Notes under the pieces: generated by a model
Seen by the model: only the letters and a program-made list of their open reading frames with translations
Database searches by the model: none
What the model was told of the DNA's origin: nothing
Translations under genes and position numbers: made by a program
Part shown: positions 48,296-59,823 of the stretch, piece by piece
Layout: every line of letters starts with the position of its first letter
Position numbering within the stretch: position 1 is the first letter of the stretch
Assembly (NCBI GenBank): GCA_900074885.1
Contig: FJUW01000064.1
Span: 62,001 to 126,000, forward strand
Source: Rhynchosporium graminicola
Lineage: Eukaryota; Ascomycota; Leotiomycetes; Helotiales; Ploettnerulaceae
Length of the DNA: 64,000 bases
Direction: 5' to 3'

Positions 48296-48963
48296 TCATC
48301 TCCCCCCTTCAACAGCCTTCCTAAATACTCCCCAAATCTTCTCTCCCTCCGCTTCGTCCTTCAGCCTCTGGGTCAAGAATCCTTTCAAATCGTTCCAAAA
48401 TTCTTCCGTCTTCAATTCCTCCTTCCCCTCTCCCATCTGCGCAACTTTTGGCTCGACCTCTTCACTCTCAGTCCTCTTGAGCGCCGCCGCGCCTCCAATA
48501 ACCATCACACTAAATTCTGCGTTTGTATCCTCGTCCTCCACTAAATCCTTCAGTACTTTACTATCCGGCGCAGGTTTCTTATTGAAGAGGAGTCGGATTC
48601 TAGGTACTGGGATACTGGTTTTTGTTGACAGGGACTCTTTCAAGGCCAATATTGAAGTGCTGAGAGGAAGAGAAGATAGGGTGATATCGAGAGGAGGGTT
48701 GCGTAGCGACTTCATGTTCACAGATATCGAGCGTTCGGCGCCTGGTGTGAGTTTTTGACGCTTAGCTAAGGGTTTGGGCATTTTGGGGAGAATGTACTGT
48801 ATATTTATTAGCTAGGGAAGGAAGGTGTATCTGGAGGGGAAGGGAGACTTACGGCGCTGTGTGCTGGGTAGGACTTTGCATCTTCGACGTGGTCGGCCGT
48901 AATCTTCGTCGGCCTCGAATCGAGAGTCGTGAGGAAGGACTTGGCGAACGATAGCTCAGTCAT
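48296..48963 (-). CDS. Get5/Mdy2-like ubiquitin-fold protein
   Basis: Two exons on the minus strand (48963-48853, 48796-48296) give 203 aa. The N-terminal 45 residues (ELSFAKSFLTTLDSRPTKIT to YILPKMPKPL) resemble the Get4-binding segment of fungal Get5. A ubiquitin-like region follows (about 60-130; SLRNPPLDITLSSLPLSTS, ALKESLSTKT, RIRLLFNKKPAPDSKVLKDL), then a C-terminal helical segment (EEFWNDLKGFLTQRLKDE) like the Get5 dimerisation domain. Get5 acts with Get4 and Sgt2 to pass tail-anchored proteins to Get3 in the cytosol. The gene is divergent from Nop2 with a short shared promoter. Another UBL protein is possible. Confidence 0.7.
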
Positions 48964-49275
48964 GGCGGGCAGCTATCGTGCTGGTTCAGAATTGCTCGGA
49001 GTGGTGGGAGGTTGCGAATTGTGCTCAGATTGCTAGACTGATAGTTGTTTGGCGGGATGAACATATGAGGCTTCAGCTTCACTTGTATATCTAGAAGTCT
49101 CGACGCGGATGAAACGGCCGCTCGTCGTATCAATCCCCGCTAACCTTATCGACAATTTTCCGTCCAAAAAAAAGTTTGAGAGAGCTCCATCCCCACCACC
49201 AGAAATCACCTGCAAGTATCTTGCAGCACGACTTTACGGCTGATTTCCCCCGGATAATCGCAATTGATATTCAAG
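48964..49275. promoter_or_regulatory. Shared divergent promoter, Get5-like / Nop2
   Basis: 312 bp separate the two start codons, so both promoters must lie here. No TATA box is evident, as is common for housekeeping pairs. Confidence 0.5.
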
Positions 49276-51639
49276 ATGGGTGTCGGACGCCGTATGAAGA
49301 AGCAGGGTATGCCCGACCAGCTCGACGAAGCCCACTTCACCAACCTGAAGCGCAAAGCTGGTATGTCGGTTACGGAATCCAGAGCTGAGAGTTTACAGTA
49401 TGTGAGCTCGAAGAAGAGGAGAAAGAGTTCTTCAGGAGATGCCGGAAATAAGATAGAGTCATCTGGCAAGAAGAGTAAAACCGGGAAGGAGACTCCGAAG
49501 AAATCTGCCAGTGGTGTTGGACTACCGTCGCAGGAATCTGCGCTGAAGAAAGCGAAGAAGGCCGAGGAGGTGCCGCTGCCACAATCAGATGAGGACATGG
49601 GCAATGAAGATTCCGATGAGGCTATGGGGGATGAGTTTGACGATTTGGATGCGGAGGGTGGGCTTGGTGATGATTTCTTGGACTCAGAGAGTGAGGTCTA
49701 TGACTCTGGAGATGACCATCAAACAAGAGCCATGTTTTCCGAGGATGAAGACGAGTCTGATGCGGAGGAGAAGTTGACCGCTGCAAATATTGCGGGTTTG
49801 ACAAGAAAATTGGACGATCAGATGGCAGAGGAAGCTGCTGATGCACAAGCTGAATTGGAAGAAGCCGCTCTACAGACAAATATCGCTGGGGATCGACCGC
49901 ATATCTTGGATGATCCCGATTCCGACGAAGAGGGTGTTAAGAAGAATGATCTACTGGCTCCTGATCTCCAGCTTCTACGGACAAGAATCAATGACACCGT
50001 CCGAGTTCTCGACGATTTCAGCAACCTATCAGAAGAAGGTCGATCCAGAGCAGAATATACAGCACAATTAATCAAGGACATCTGTGCTTATTACGGCTAC
50101 TCCGAATACCTTGCCGAGAAACTCTTCAATCTCTTCCCGCCAAAAGAAGCATTCGCATTTTTCGAAGCAAACGAAACCCACCGTCCGGTCGTAATCCGAA
50201 CCAACACACTCCGAACCCACAGACGAGATCTCGCACAAGCCCTCATCAATCGTGGCGTCGTCCTTGAGCCCGTCGGAAAATGGTCGAAAATCGGTCTTCA
50301 GATCTTCGAGTCTGCTGTCCCTCTAGGAGCTACCCCCGAATACCTCGCAGGCCATTACATCCTTCAAGCCGCATCCTCTTTCCTCCCTGTCATGGCACTC
50401 GCACCGCAAGAACACGAGCGCGTCCTTGATATGGCTGCCGCACCTGGAGGAAAAACAACACATATCGCAGCACTGATGAAAAACACGGGCTGTATCTTTG
50501 CGAACGATAGTAATAAATCCCGTGCTAAAGGTCTGATTGGTAATATCCATCGTCTGGGGGCGAAGAATACTATCGTGTGCAACTATGACGCGCGCGAGTT
50601 CCCGAAAGTAATCGGTGGTTTTGATCGTGTGCTTCTCGATGCGCCTTGCTCAGGTACAGGAGTCATCGCCAAAGATGCCAGCGTCAAGACCAACAAGACC
50701 GAAAAGGATTTCTTGATGTTGCCGCATTTACAGAAACAGTTACTCCTCGCAGCCATCGATTCCGTAGACCACGCCAGCAAATCCGGAGGTTATATTGTCT
50801 ACTCCACCTGTTCCGTCACAGTCGAAGAAAACGAACAAGTCGTACAATACGCGCTTTCTCGCCGTCCAAACGTCAAACTCGTCGAAACGAACCTCGTATT
50901 CGGCAAAGAGGGATTTACATCTTACATGGGTAAGAATTTCCATACGTCCATGAAGCTCACGCGTCGGTACTATCCTCACGCCTACAACGTGGACGGATTC
51001 TTCGTTTCTAAGTTCAAGAAGTTTGGGCCGTCTCCTAAGGGTGGCGTTGATGCTTTTGGAAATATTGGAAGTGGTGGGAAGGGAGACGAGGATGAGGAGA
51101 TTGTGGATAAGAGACCAGTACCCGAAAACGACGAGGAAGCCAAGGAGCAGGCGTTTGGTGGTTGGGATGACAGTGAAGATGAGCAGTATATGGAGAGGGC
51201 GAAGAAGAGTGGGTTGAGGAGAAAGGGAGTGGATCCCAAAGCGACGAGGGGGGATAAGAGCAAAAAGGGCGAGAAGAAGGCTGTTGTCAGTGAGCCTGAG
51301 GCTGGGGAGGACACAGAGATGTCTGGTTCTGAGCCGGTGAATGCGAAGAATGAGAGAAAAAATACCAAGCAGAATGGGAAGAGGGAGAAGAAGCCTGCCG
51401 TTGCTGAGATCGTGGATACTGAAATGTCTGAGCCTGAGCCGACGGTTGCGAAGGGCAGTATCGAGCTCAAGAAGGGCAAGCAGAAAGGAAAGAAGGAGAA
51501 GAAGCCTGCTGAGATTCCAGAAGTTTCACAAGACGTTGAGATGTCTGAACCAGTGGTTGCGAAGGACGAGGTTGAGCTCAAGAAGACGAGGCAGAATGGG
51601 AAGAAGGAGAAGAAGGGGAAGAAGAGCAATGAAGCTTAG
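49276..51639 (+). CDS. nop2: Nop2-type 25S rRNA m5C methyltransferase
   Basis: Single exon, 787 aa. Start MGVGRRMKKQGMPDQLDE. Residues 1-200 are charged with acidic tracts and Lys-rich stretches, as in nucleolar proteins. The NOL1/NOP2/Sun catalytic domain spans about 240-600: HRPVVIRTNTLR, the SAM-binding DMAAAPGGKTTHIA (from D385), DAPCSGTGVI (C458) and YSTCSVTVEENE (C512). In this family the motif VI Cys (C512) attacks cytosine and the motif IV Cys (C458) aids release. The C-terminal tail has Lys/Glu repeats with three copies of D/T-x-E-M-S-x-(S)-E-P. Yeast Nop2 methylates 25S rRNA and is essential for 60S biogenesis in the nucleolus. Confidence 0.96.
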   Translation: MGVGRRMKKQGMPDQLDEAHFTNLKRKAGMSVTESRAESLQYVSSKKRRKSSSGDAGNKIESSGKKSKTGKETPKKSASGVGLPSQESALKKAKKAEEVPLPQSDEDMGNEDSDEAMGDEFDDLDAEGGLGDDFLDSESEVYDSGDDHQTRAMFSEDEDESDAEEKLTAANIAGLTRKLDDQMAEEAADAQAELEEAALQTNIAGDRPHILDDPDSDEEGVKKNDLLAPDLQLLRTRINDTVRVLDDFSNLSEEGRSRAEYTAQLIKDICAYYGYSEYLAEKLFNLFPPKEAFAFFEANETHRPVVIRTNTLRTHRRDLAQALINRGVVLEPVGKWSKIGLQIFESAVPLGATPEYLAGHYILQAASSFLPVMALAPQEHERVLDMAAAPGGKTTHIAALMKNTGCIFANDSNKSRAKGLIGNIHRLGAKNTIVCNYDAREFPKVIGGFDRVLLDAPCSGTGVIAKDASVKTNKTEKDFLMLPHLQKQLLLAAIDSVDHASKSGGYIVYSTCSVTVEENEQVVQYALSRRPNVKLVETNLVFGKEGFTSYMGKNFHTSMKLTRRYYPHAYNVDGFFVSKFKKFGPSPKGGVDAFGNIGSGGKGDEDEEIVDKRPVPENDEEAKEQAFGGWDDSEDEQYMERAKKSGLRRKGVDPKATRGDKSKKGEKKAVVSEPEAGEDTEMSGSEPVNAKNERKNTKQNGKREKKPAVAEIVDTEMSEPEPTVAKGSIELKKGKQKGKKEKKPAEIPEVSQDVEMSEPVVAKDEVELKKTRQNGKKEKKGKKSNEA

Positions 51640-52305
51640 TTGTTATTGGCCTTGTACTGTCTTTCTCATACGCGGCATTCATGAGTGGCGTTATTGGAGT
51701 AAGAGTTCATGTTGTAGCAGTCTAGATTATTGTTGTAATCTAAATCAGGAGTCTAAAATGCGCATGTATCGGCGTTCGGCCCGTTTTACCACTCCTGTGC
51801 TCTACTATTATCTCTCTCAATTGTCATCTCTAACCTGTTGATGTTGGATCAATTGGTTTCCTATCTCAAGATGCCATCCCAGAGAACGTTCCTTGTTTGT
51901 CAAGGTTTGAAAAAGTCGTAAGACCGGGCCAAACATATCCAATCGATATTGTGGAATATATCACTTCGAAATTGACGTCCTTTGTTCCAAAGAGTACAGA
52001 CGCATACTAGGTCTCCAAATATCCTATGGCGTCAAGACGGTGCATGTTAAGACCACTATTGATCGGACAAAGCTGACGACATGGTCCGTTTTTGACTCGG
52101 CTACTCTGAAACCGAACTCTCTGAACGCGAAATATGTTCATAACTCCCGAGACGAAAATGATGTGTAAAGTGTTGTTTGTCTGGGAGTTTCGGGATTTGT
52201 GCTAGACGACAAACAAGTTTACTGGCTCTCTGTATGGGATATATGAACACTCTTCTTCCACAAATACCCGTTCCTTTTCCCAATACCAACATCAACATCA
52301 TCAAC
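51640..52305. other. Intergenic, nop2 to RNase H-like region
   Basis: 3' region of nop2, then unremarkable spacer. I see no gene. Confidence 0.45.
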
Positions 52306-52925
52306 ATGTCTGATCCGATAGAAGAAGTGCCTATGTCCTCACCCAATTCTCTCCTCTTCATTCCGCGAACACCTCACGTCCGACTCGAAACCATCCGCCA
52401 TCTCCACAACGACGCACAATCCCTAGTCCTCGATACTCTCTTCCTTCGCAAACGTACAAATGTGCATCACAGATCCCGGGCTTTCTACGTTGATCTTCAC
52501 AGCGCTGAAACATTCCTTGATGAATCTCATCCCTTGGGGGGTTTCTATTACAGAAGCAAGGATGAAACAGTATTGGGGCTGAAGACCTTACAATAAGGCG
52601 ATTCATGAAGCATTGTGTTATGTCACATACGGGCCGGGCTCAACCGCTAGAGCTGTGCGCGGGGATGGCGTTCCTAGTAAGCGATTGTAAGAGGGTCATT
52701 ATTCGAAGGGATTGTAAGAAAGCTGTGGATTTGCTTGAGAGGCGCGCTTCTGTACAGCAAGAGCCACCGAAGACTGAATGGGAGGAGGGGGAAGTGATGG
52801 TAGAACATGATGGTAGCGAAACTGAGATGGCGTGTTTGGTGGAAATTGCTATTCAGAAGACTCGCAATCGTGGAGAGGATATCACATTCTGGATTGTGGG
52901 GAGTAGGGTGCTGCGAGAGTTGTAG
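52306..52925 (+). CDS. RNase H-fold protein R1 (join or frameshift unresolved)
   Basis: Two overlapping frames share one fold. From ATG 52306 the first reads MSDPIEEVPMSSPNSLLFIP and continues with SRAFYVDLHSAETFL (first beta strand with Asp) and HPLGGFYYRSKDETVLG, ending at 52596. The second frame, open from 52566, continues QPLELCAGMAFL (helix A with Glu), KRVIIRRDCKKAVDLL (strand and Asp) and DITFWIVGSR before TAG at 52925. This is the order of a type 1 RNase H domain, with three of the four catalytic acids in place. I could not find an intron that joins the frames cleanly, so it may be a frameshifted pseudogene. Nuclease activity is unproven. Confidence 0.45.
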
Positions 52926-54825
52926 AAGGGAATATTTGAGAAGAATCAGGACATCGATGGGGAATGTTGGGAGAGAATTATTGCAGAAGGTGGGTGTCTA
53001 TTTGGACGAGTGAACTCCAAATCTAAGAGTCGTGGTTAGGTGATGGTTTTGGTCTGGGATTTCTCGATTTCGCACGGTTCATGGTTAATGCTGTTTGGAG
53101 GATAAGCAAGTTTGATAAACATTGGCATTTCGTTACGGGATGCTTTTTCACCACGTTCAACATTTGTGGACTCGTCCTTGGAAAGTTATGTCTTACGCTT
53201 TTCTAGTTTTTAGTTTATCAGTTTTAGAGCCTCGTATCAACCTTGTGAAGCAAAATTTGTTGAATTATCTCGTCGATGGACAGATCATTTTGAACATTGT
53301 CACTTATGATCTTCATAAAGTCGAGGGGGCTTCGCGGCCATGTGAAGACCGTGCTATAAAGTCGCTTGTGAAAATATATATAATCCAATAGTAATCGCCG
53401 TCAATACGAGGCCAGGAATAATCGTTTCCGGTTAAGAAGGTTGGCAAGTACGGTCAAAAGTTGTACATCGAAAAGTCGCGAAACCATTTGATGACATTAC
53501 ACAAGGTAACAAACATCTGAGAAATTCAGCACGACTTTAGATACGATTGCTTCACCAGAGCCGAATCAGTCCAGTCTCGATGGACAAGCAAAGTATTACT
53601 TTGACATGAGTCACATCCCATAAGCTGGGTAAAATTGTCACTGTAACCGCTTGGAGGCTGTACAATGCACAGAGCCACATCCTCTGTTCGGCTTCTGCCG
53701 GTATTACTGATCTACCTGCATATTTCGGTCGAAAGAAAACAAATTCCCTGCCCAAAGCAAGACGACGTTTGCGAACTGAGAAGGTAGCACTGATATGGAA
53801 TTCTCGATGATGTGACTTTAGCCGGGTAATATGAGCTCGGATTTGACTTGTTGCTTCTCCCATGATAGCTTGGACGGTGCAGGCTCAAACCTCTCTATAA
53901 GCATTTAAGAAATGCTCAATTCTATGACACTTCTGGCTTCTTTCTGTAACATTGGTTGATTATGACTAATCAACTCATCAAAACGAGTGTAGAAGCTTGC
54001 GACGTTATTACCATGAAATTCAGAAAAGTTTACAATTACATTCGAATGAATAGTATTGTGTATGCAATTTGATCAGTCAGAATAATCTTAAAAGAGGAAT
54101 AATTCTAGGGTTAGGAACGATTCAATAGGCTAAGAAGGGTCCTAGAATAGTACTAAATAGTAGATGCGGGGTAAGTATAAATTTCTTTAATTACTCTCCC
54201 TCGACTACCTTAGGTATACTAGCAGCTAGGCTTACCTAGAGCGTACTTTTACTAAATCGACCGAATATCAACTCCTTTTAAGTATTACGTTGAAGTCAAT
54301 AAGCTAGTTTCGATACCGAAGGTAAGGGTACAACTGAGTATTTCTACTCTTAACACTTAAATAGGAAGGCACGAGAAATTCTATTATCTAATTTCCGTCC
54401 TCTAGTGATTCCCTTTTTCTTGTACGATTCAAACCTGGGAACTGTCCTTCGACCATCTCTTGACTCTTGCGTGCTATTCAAATACCCCTGCCCTTGCCTC
54501 CAAGGTATTTTATTATCATATGAAGTTCAAAGTAAACAAGTGGTAACATTTTTTACCGAGGTTAAAACCTACGTTTTGCACAGGTAAAATTTACCGAGAT
54601 ACTTACTTTCGCGGGACACTTGCTTTCACCGACTGTAAGCCAGAGCGCAAGAGAAGGCTGACCGACTATTATCCGACGCCATTCAAATGTCATACTAATC
54701 TAAGATAGCTCATAAGTAGAGTTTGCCAGGATGTAAATTTATGCAGTGTTCCCCTCAACCTCGAAGAATATGGTCCTCGTCCCTCGAACTCGACACAACT
54801 TCTTGATTCTCCTCAATCTATCATC
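52926..54825. other. Spacer with RNase H-like relic and RIP-type sequence
   Basis: It contains a probable broken RNase H-like copy (53552-53863, listed separately). It also holds a TA-rich, transition-biased segment at about 54060-54380 resembling the RIP-degraded block at the left end. The last 100 bp before 54826 are CT-rich and are probably the promoter and leader of the GH5 gene. Confidence 0.5.
53552..53863 (-). pseudogene. RNase H-like relic R2
   Basis: A minus-strand frame of 103 codons contains AEAEQRMWLCALYSLQAV followed by THVKVILCLSIETGLIRLW. The spacing matches helix A (AELxALxxLxxV) and the following strand (VVIxTDS) of the neighbouring RNase H-like proteins, but the helix A Glu and the TDS Asp are both replaced. 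No start or C-terminal part fits. The call rests on pattern similarity to its neighbours only. Confidence 0.35.
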
Positions 54826-56403
54826 ATGAGGTGCTCTGCAGTTTTCTTGTATCTCTATGGCCTGACAGCCTCATTCGCGAGCGCTTCTAATTCGACGTCT
54901 TGGGCAGGATCAAACAGCTATTATCTGCATGCTCTACACCCCGAAGAACAAGCGGCATATATCAAATCTCTGAAGAGTTTTGGCACAAAAGTCGTCAGAC
55001 TTTGGGGTAAATTCATAAATTTCCACCCATACGTGAATCCCGAGCTAATGGAATACACAGTCACCGGAGGATCAGACGACTGTACGAAGTCGTCCAGTAC
55101 CCACCCAGTCCCAGTCTATGAGACCACAATTGGGCAATACAACACGGGCACACTTGATGCTCTCGACTCGGTACTTTCGCAGCTTCATGCTGTCGGTATC
55201 AAAGCCATCATATCTCCTCATGACGCCAATCTTCTTCCACCATCTGGCTCGAATACAGGGTATAATGGCATAGATATTTATGGCTCCACCTACAACTCTT
55301 CAGATGATTTTTACGCCAGTAGTACTGCAAAGCAGCAGTATGACAACCGATGTATGTGGGAACTCACTTGTTCAAAAGTTCAACTCCCGTCGGCTGTGCG
55401 AGACCTGCTTAACTCGCCTCCCCCGCTCTGCAAAGTGAAACATACGCTGACATTTTATAGTGGCAAGCATCTTGAATTATAAGAGTCCGGCATTTGGCAA
55501 ACAATGGAAAGATTTGAGTGAAGTTATTCTTGCCTTTGACCTTCAGAACGAACCCCTCATTGCCAGTCCTGGCAAAGCATCCAACAATGACCCTGATGAC
55601 TGGCTATGTGAACGCGCCAGTAACATGAAGAAACTGATAGGCTCATCCGTAGGCTACGAGATTCCAGCAGTTACTTGAGTCTGCTGACAATGCTGTAGGG
55701 TGTCAAGATTGCAACAGGAGGGATTGGGGGCTCTGAGTACAGCGGCCATGAGCTCAACATTATCGACAAGGCTCTTAATTGGTAAGTTGACTTATTCGTC
55801 TACCTTTGTGGTACCCTTACCGAAATCCTTATACTTTGATCACTTATCACCCAGTCGATTGTTCCGGATTAATCATTGACATACTGTCCAGCTCTGCGAT
55901 CGACATCTTGGCTGTTCACGGTTATATGACTAAAGCCAGTCAATGGGCGGCTTACATTCCTAAGCTCGCGGACCAAGGTGCCGCTCAGTATGTAATTACT
56001 TTCTCTTACATTCCTGGCGATTTCGCTTTAGAATCGAAGCCTTTGTTTCAATCTTGAGGGGTTAAATTAAATGTACACTGACGTCTTCACCAGAGGAAAG
56101 CTCGTGATGGTCGAAGAATGGGGAGTAGGTAACGACTCCTCCTACGACAGCATCGCCAAACAAGCCGCTATATTCAACGACGCTGGTGTTCCTTGGCTGT
56201 ACTGGATGATTATTCCAGGGAAATCAATCGATGAGAGCTGTAGTGAAGCCACTGCTCCGGCTTGTTGCCACAAGGGGCTGAGTACGAATGCCAACGAAGC
56301 CTTCGAGGTAGGCGTAACGAGCCCACGGGCCGATTTTGAAACTTTGATCGGAAATGCGAATGCGGCGACTGGCAGACAGGATTGGAGTGGCTACGTGTGC
56401 TAA
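54826..56403 (+). CDS. Secreted GH5-like glycoside hydrolase (mannanase-like)
   Basis: Five exons (54826-55351, 55461-55648, 55699-55781, 55892-55987, 56094-56403) give 400 aa. A signal peptide (MRCSAVFLYLYGLTASFASA) precedes WAGSNSYYLHAL, KVVRLWGKFINFHP and AIISPHD, the strands of a GH5-type TIM barrel. DLQNEPL holds the acid/base Glu206 and VEEWG the nucleophile, most likely Glu306. The protein ends with a Cys-containing segment (ACCHKGLST). This pattern fits GH5 mannanase-like enzymes, but the exact subfamily and substrate (mannan, glucan or other) are not decided. The fourth intron uses a GTATGT donor at 55988, which alone keeps the frame. It would act outside the cell on plant or fungal wall polysaccharide. 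Confidence 0.85.
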
Positions 56404-57697
56404 GTATCGAGAACCTGCCGATGATGCGTTATCATTCCATTGCCAGGCTGTCTGTTGCAGAGCTGGCCGGCTCGTTTTGATCTTGGGATAGACACCACTC
56501 ATTCTTTGAATGCATTACTGATATGATAGCGCGGAACCGAATTTTGTAGAAAATAAGAATGAATTTCAGGTCTAGGAGATCAGTAATTACGAAATTTTCA
56601 CGGAACATTTGACTCTTAGAGTCCACTACCTCGCACGATAGCGTTTCAGCAGCTACAGAAATCGGAGCCTTGAATGAGAAGCATTATGTTGACTACTCGC
56701 AAGCTCGGAGACGATGAAAAGCGTCTTCGGCAACGTGTAAATCTGCTATATATAAGCGACTATCGCAACTGTCAAAAGATTATCTCATACATTACTGTAC
56801 TAAATCAACGATTCAAAGTCACATAAGCTTCTGATGATTTTACTACAAGTTATAATCCTCGAGGTAGAATTACAACGAGTTTGCAATATCGCTTCGCCGG
56901 AGATGATTTTCCTCAGCCTCGCTTCGAGATATAGCCGTCTCGTCAACAACGCATCTCGGCGTGCTGTCTTGTACTTGTTCAATCCAGTCGTATTGAGAGC
57001 CTTCGACTCTTGTCTAAGATTCGCTCACCAGTTTCAATAGGGGTGATGGTCCTGAAACTCCTGTCAATGCCACCCTTATGCGCAATAATGCAGGAGAGGG
57101 ACGGCGGGACGCTTTCTTCTGCATGTCAGCAAGAGAGAAGTGAGGTGTCACGCTCTAGTGACAGATATAGATGTGAGTATCTTCATTCAGAGATTTCCAC
57201 CTACTTCATATGCTTCACTTCCTTACAAGTAGCCCATTTGAACCCAAAAACAGTTTTTAGGCTTTTCCAAACAGATATGGTGGTCACTACGCAGCTTCAG
57301 ACAACGGATCTGATGGCGTAATCCAATGTCTTCCCAGATAGATAGAAGCTGACCACCCTCGCAGCTCTGCTGGCATCCCTATCTGGATCCTGAATCCTAG
57401 AATGAAGGAAAGACTTGGCCCTAGAGTCAGAATATCCATACATTGGCCCTTACGCTTAGACCCTGCACGAAATTTCTCAGGAAGTAATACCTTGGTTGTA
57501 ATTGTGCATCTGGGTATGGTTGATGGATGAGAATGTTACAATGTCGCGACGTGAGCCATGACTTTTTTCGTGCCTAAGAAGGGAGCTGTATTCAATCTAC
57601 AGAACCACACCCAGCAATCGTTTGTGGTGAAAGCGAAAGACAGTGCAGCAATCTATTTCTGATTAGGAAAATAGAACGTGCTTCATCTCAACGTCAT
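56404..57697. other. Intergenic, GH5-like to R3
   Basis: No supportable gene; short frames only. Confidence 0.45.
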
Positions 57698-58913
57698 ATG
57701 CTTGACCGAGGAAAGGTTGATTCGCTATTTAACTTTAGAGGCGGCATGCCTTGTGGTTTGTTGGGGATGTCATTGGGCGTATTCATCTGGTTGGTCTTAT
57801 CAAAGCCCAAAATGGTGTATATAGCGTCAGTTGACATTTTCCCATGGATCGTAACGAATTTCTTTAAATGTGATAAGTTTTTTAGCTTGTTTCATGTATC
57901 AAGTAAGAAGGAGCGGCTTTCCCTTAGAGCCGATGCCAATAAAGAACCGTTGGGAAGGTTTGCTGGGGAGGAAGGAACGAGAATCACCAACACGCGAGGA
58001 GAAACATCCTCTTCATTTAACAAATCAACAGTCTCACTTGACTCTGATATCGCGGATAAGCACAATCGCTTCACTGTGGCCCAATCTGTCCAACTGCTCA
58101 ACGAAATAGTCTTGAGAATGGCCCGTCCAGATCGTCTTACAGACCTGACTGGTCTGGTCGTCAGATATGACGACCTCGATGCTGTATGGAGGCTGCAGTT
58201 AAACGAGCATTCTATGATCGTTGCGATATCCGGCAGCGTCAAGCGAGAGCCTACATCCTCTTTGTACAGATCAGCTCTTGCCGTGTACTTTGGGCAGGAC
58301 TCAACCCGCAATATATTCACCTTCATCCCCGATGAAACGGTGCAAGAACAAGAAGTGAGTGTCTCTGTGTCCGTAGCTTTGAAAATGCATTTTGAAGAAA
58401 TAACCTTCAAACCGACTGCGAAATCGTTTATGTCATCCCGCGGCTTCTTTTGACCACCAAAGCTGACGCGCTTGTTACAGGCTGCAGACCTTTACACAGC
58501 AATAATGGCACTCGAAATCATCCAGAGCAGCAGTCTTGCTACGGACTTGAAACTTCTCGTCGTCAAAACGTCTTCCTCGTTTATTCCTGCGGCGATGAGC
58601 AAGAGATGCTGGGCGTTGGAAGATGGAACGAAGCAGCGCTCCACTTCAAAGCGCTCCGTGAAGCGCGCCCGATTTGATGGATGGATGATCGAGTTACATG
58701 AGGTAAATGCACACGTTGAAAACTTTCTTGTCCTTTTTAAGCCATTCACTCTGTTTCATATTTCATGTTCAACTTCGCGCACACTCTGACACAGCCTCAA
58801 CTCCCTAGGTCTGCAAGGAACTGGAAGCCGCCGGAGTTGAGGTTCAATTCTGGCAGGTCGGGAGGAAATTGAACATTGTTGCTCGGAATTTGTCAAAAGC
58901 ATCCTTGAAATAA
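57698..58913 (+). CDS. RNase H-fold protein R3 (active site lost)
   Basis: Three exons (57698-58354, 58481-58702, 58809-58913) give up to 327 aa; the true start may lie further in. After about 170 variable residues the fold is clear: HSMIVAISGSVKREP (strand 1; the VDG Asp is Ser), SALAVYFGQDSTRN, then exon 2 AADLYTAIMALEII (helix A; the Glu position is Asp), LKLLVVKTSSSFI (TDS Asp replaced by Ser), WMIELHE, and exon 3 VCKELEAAGVEVQFWQVGRK and LNIVARNLSKASL (the final Asp of NxxAD is Arg). The domain order matches fungal RNase HI, but three of four catalytic acids are changed and the fourth is Asp for Glu. It could bind RNA-DNA hybrids or protein without cutting. Confidence 0.65.
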
Positions 58914-59185
58914 ATGGAGCTTGCGGTGTTTCGTTGCGTAGCTATGATCTTTGATCTCCGCGAAGGCTTTATCAGGTAATCGTTGGTTGAGTCACTCGTA
59001 CGCCCATGCGACTTCCATGCATTGTTTGTTGTCACCAACATTCTATCTTGTTTCGTGCATGTAGGCTTTGGAAGCGTAGCTGATTCCCTTTTGACCGGTA
59101 CATTCTGGAGCCATCATTCGTGGTCATATCAGATCGCAACTTCAGATAGTCTTTTGCAGCTCGTTTCTTTTCAACGATTTCCACT

Positions 59186-59823
59186 CTACACCCTCTTCCT
59201 CGCAGCTTCCTGAGCTAGCATGATGGCTAGCTCGTTATATTCCGAGTTGACCTGGCAAAACGAGATCTTTACATGATTTTGTTCCAATGCCGAAGCTCTC
59301 TCGTGCAGATGGGCGACTGGAGGTCCATTGACTAGAGGCTGACTGAGAGCAAAAGATATTTCAGCTAAAAATTCCCATCGCAATGCAAGTTCTCGATTGC
59401 AGGACATACCTGACCCTGATTGATCTTTCTCTCCACCCATATCCAGACCAATTTCGTCATTGCAGTCACCAGGAATTTGGAAGTTGTCTTCATCACAACG
59501 TGTGAGATGTATTGACCCGTGATCATCAGATTATTTACAACCTCCAAGGCCTGGATAGCCGCGAATATCTCAGCAAAATCAGTGGTTTGTTCAGCATGAC
59601 ATGGTACTCGGCCGTCAAGATTGAGCTGATGTGCCATCCATGAGACAAATACTCCATATCAAGCTTGAGCAGCTCCATTTACAGGCATGGTGCCGCGATG
59701 TACGGCCACAATGATCGAATCTGGATCATTTTCAAGCCGACGCAGTCCGGTTATCGGATCTCCTTTCGTTTCAGCTCCGTAGAGATTTTCGTCGAACCAC
59801 CTGTCGGCTTCAAAATGGGTATC
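59186..59823 (-). pseudogene. RNase H-fold pseudogene R4 with one in-frame stop
   Basis: Read on the minus strand, the exon ending at 59410 joins 59338-59186 by a GT-AG intron (59409-59339) in phase 0. The product reads IIVAVHRGTMPVNGAAQA, stop, YGVFVSWMAHQLNLDGRVP, TTDFAEIFAAIQALEVV, SHVVMKTTSKFLVTAMTKLV and, after the intron, PLVNGPPVAHLHERASAL, NHVKISFCQVNSEYNE and LAIMLAQEA. This is a full-length RNase HI layout. A single TGA (59659-59661) breaks it where GGA is expected in the GYGVYFG motif. The catalytic Asp in VDG, TDS and the final AD are also gone; the helix A Glu remains. The 5' exon was not found. Confidence 0.6.

Noticed and set aside
57010..57321. 103-codon + strand frame before R3.
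   Set aside because: No motif, no splice partner, atypical composition for the coding genes here.
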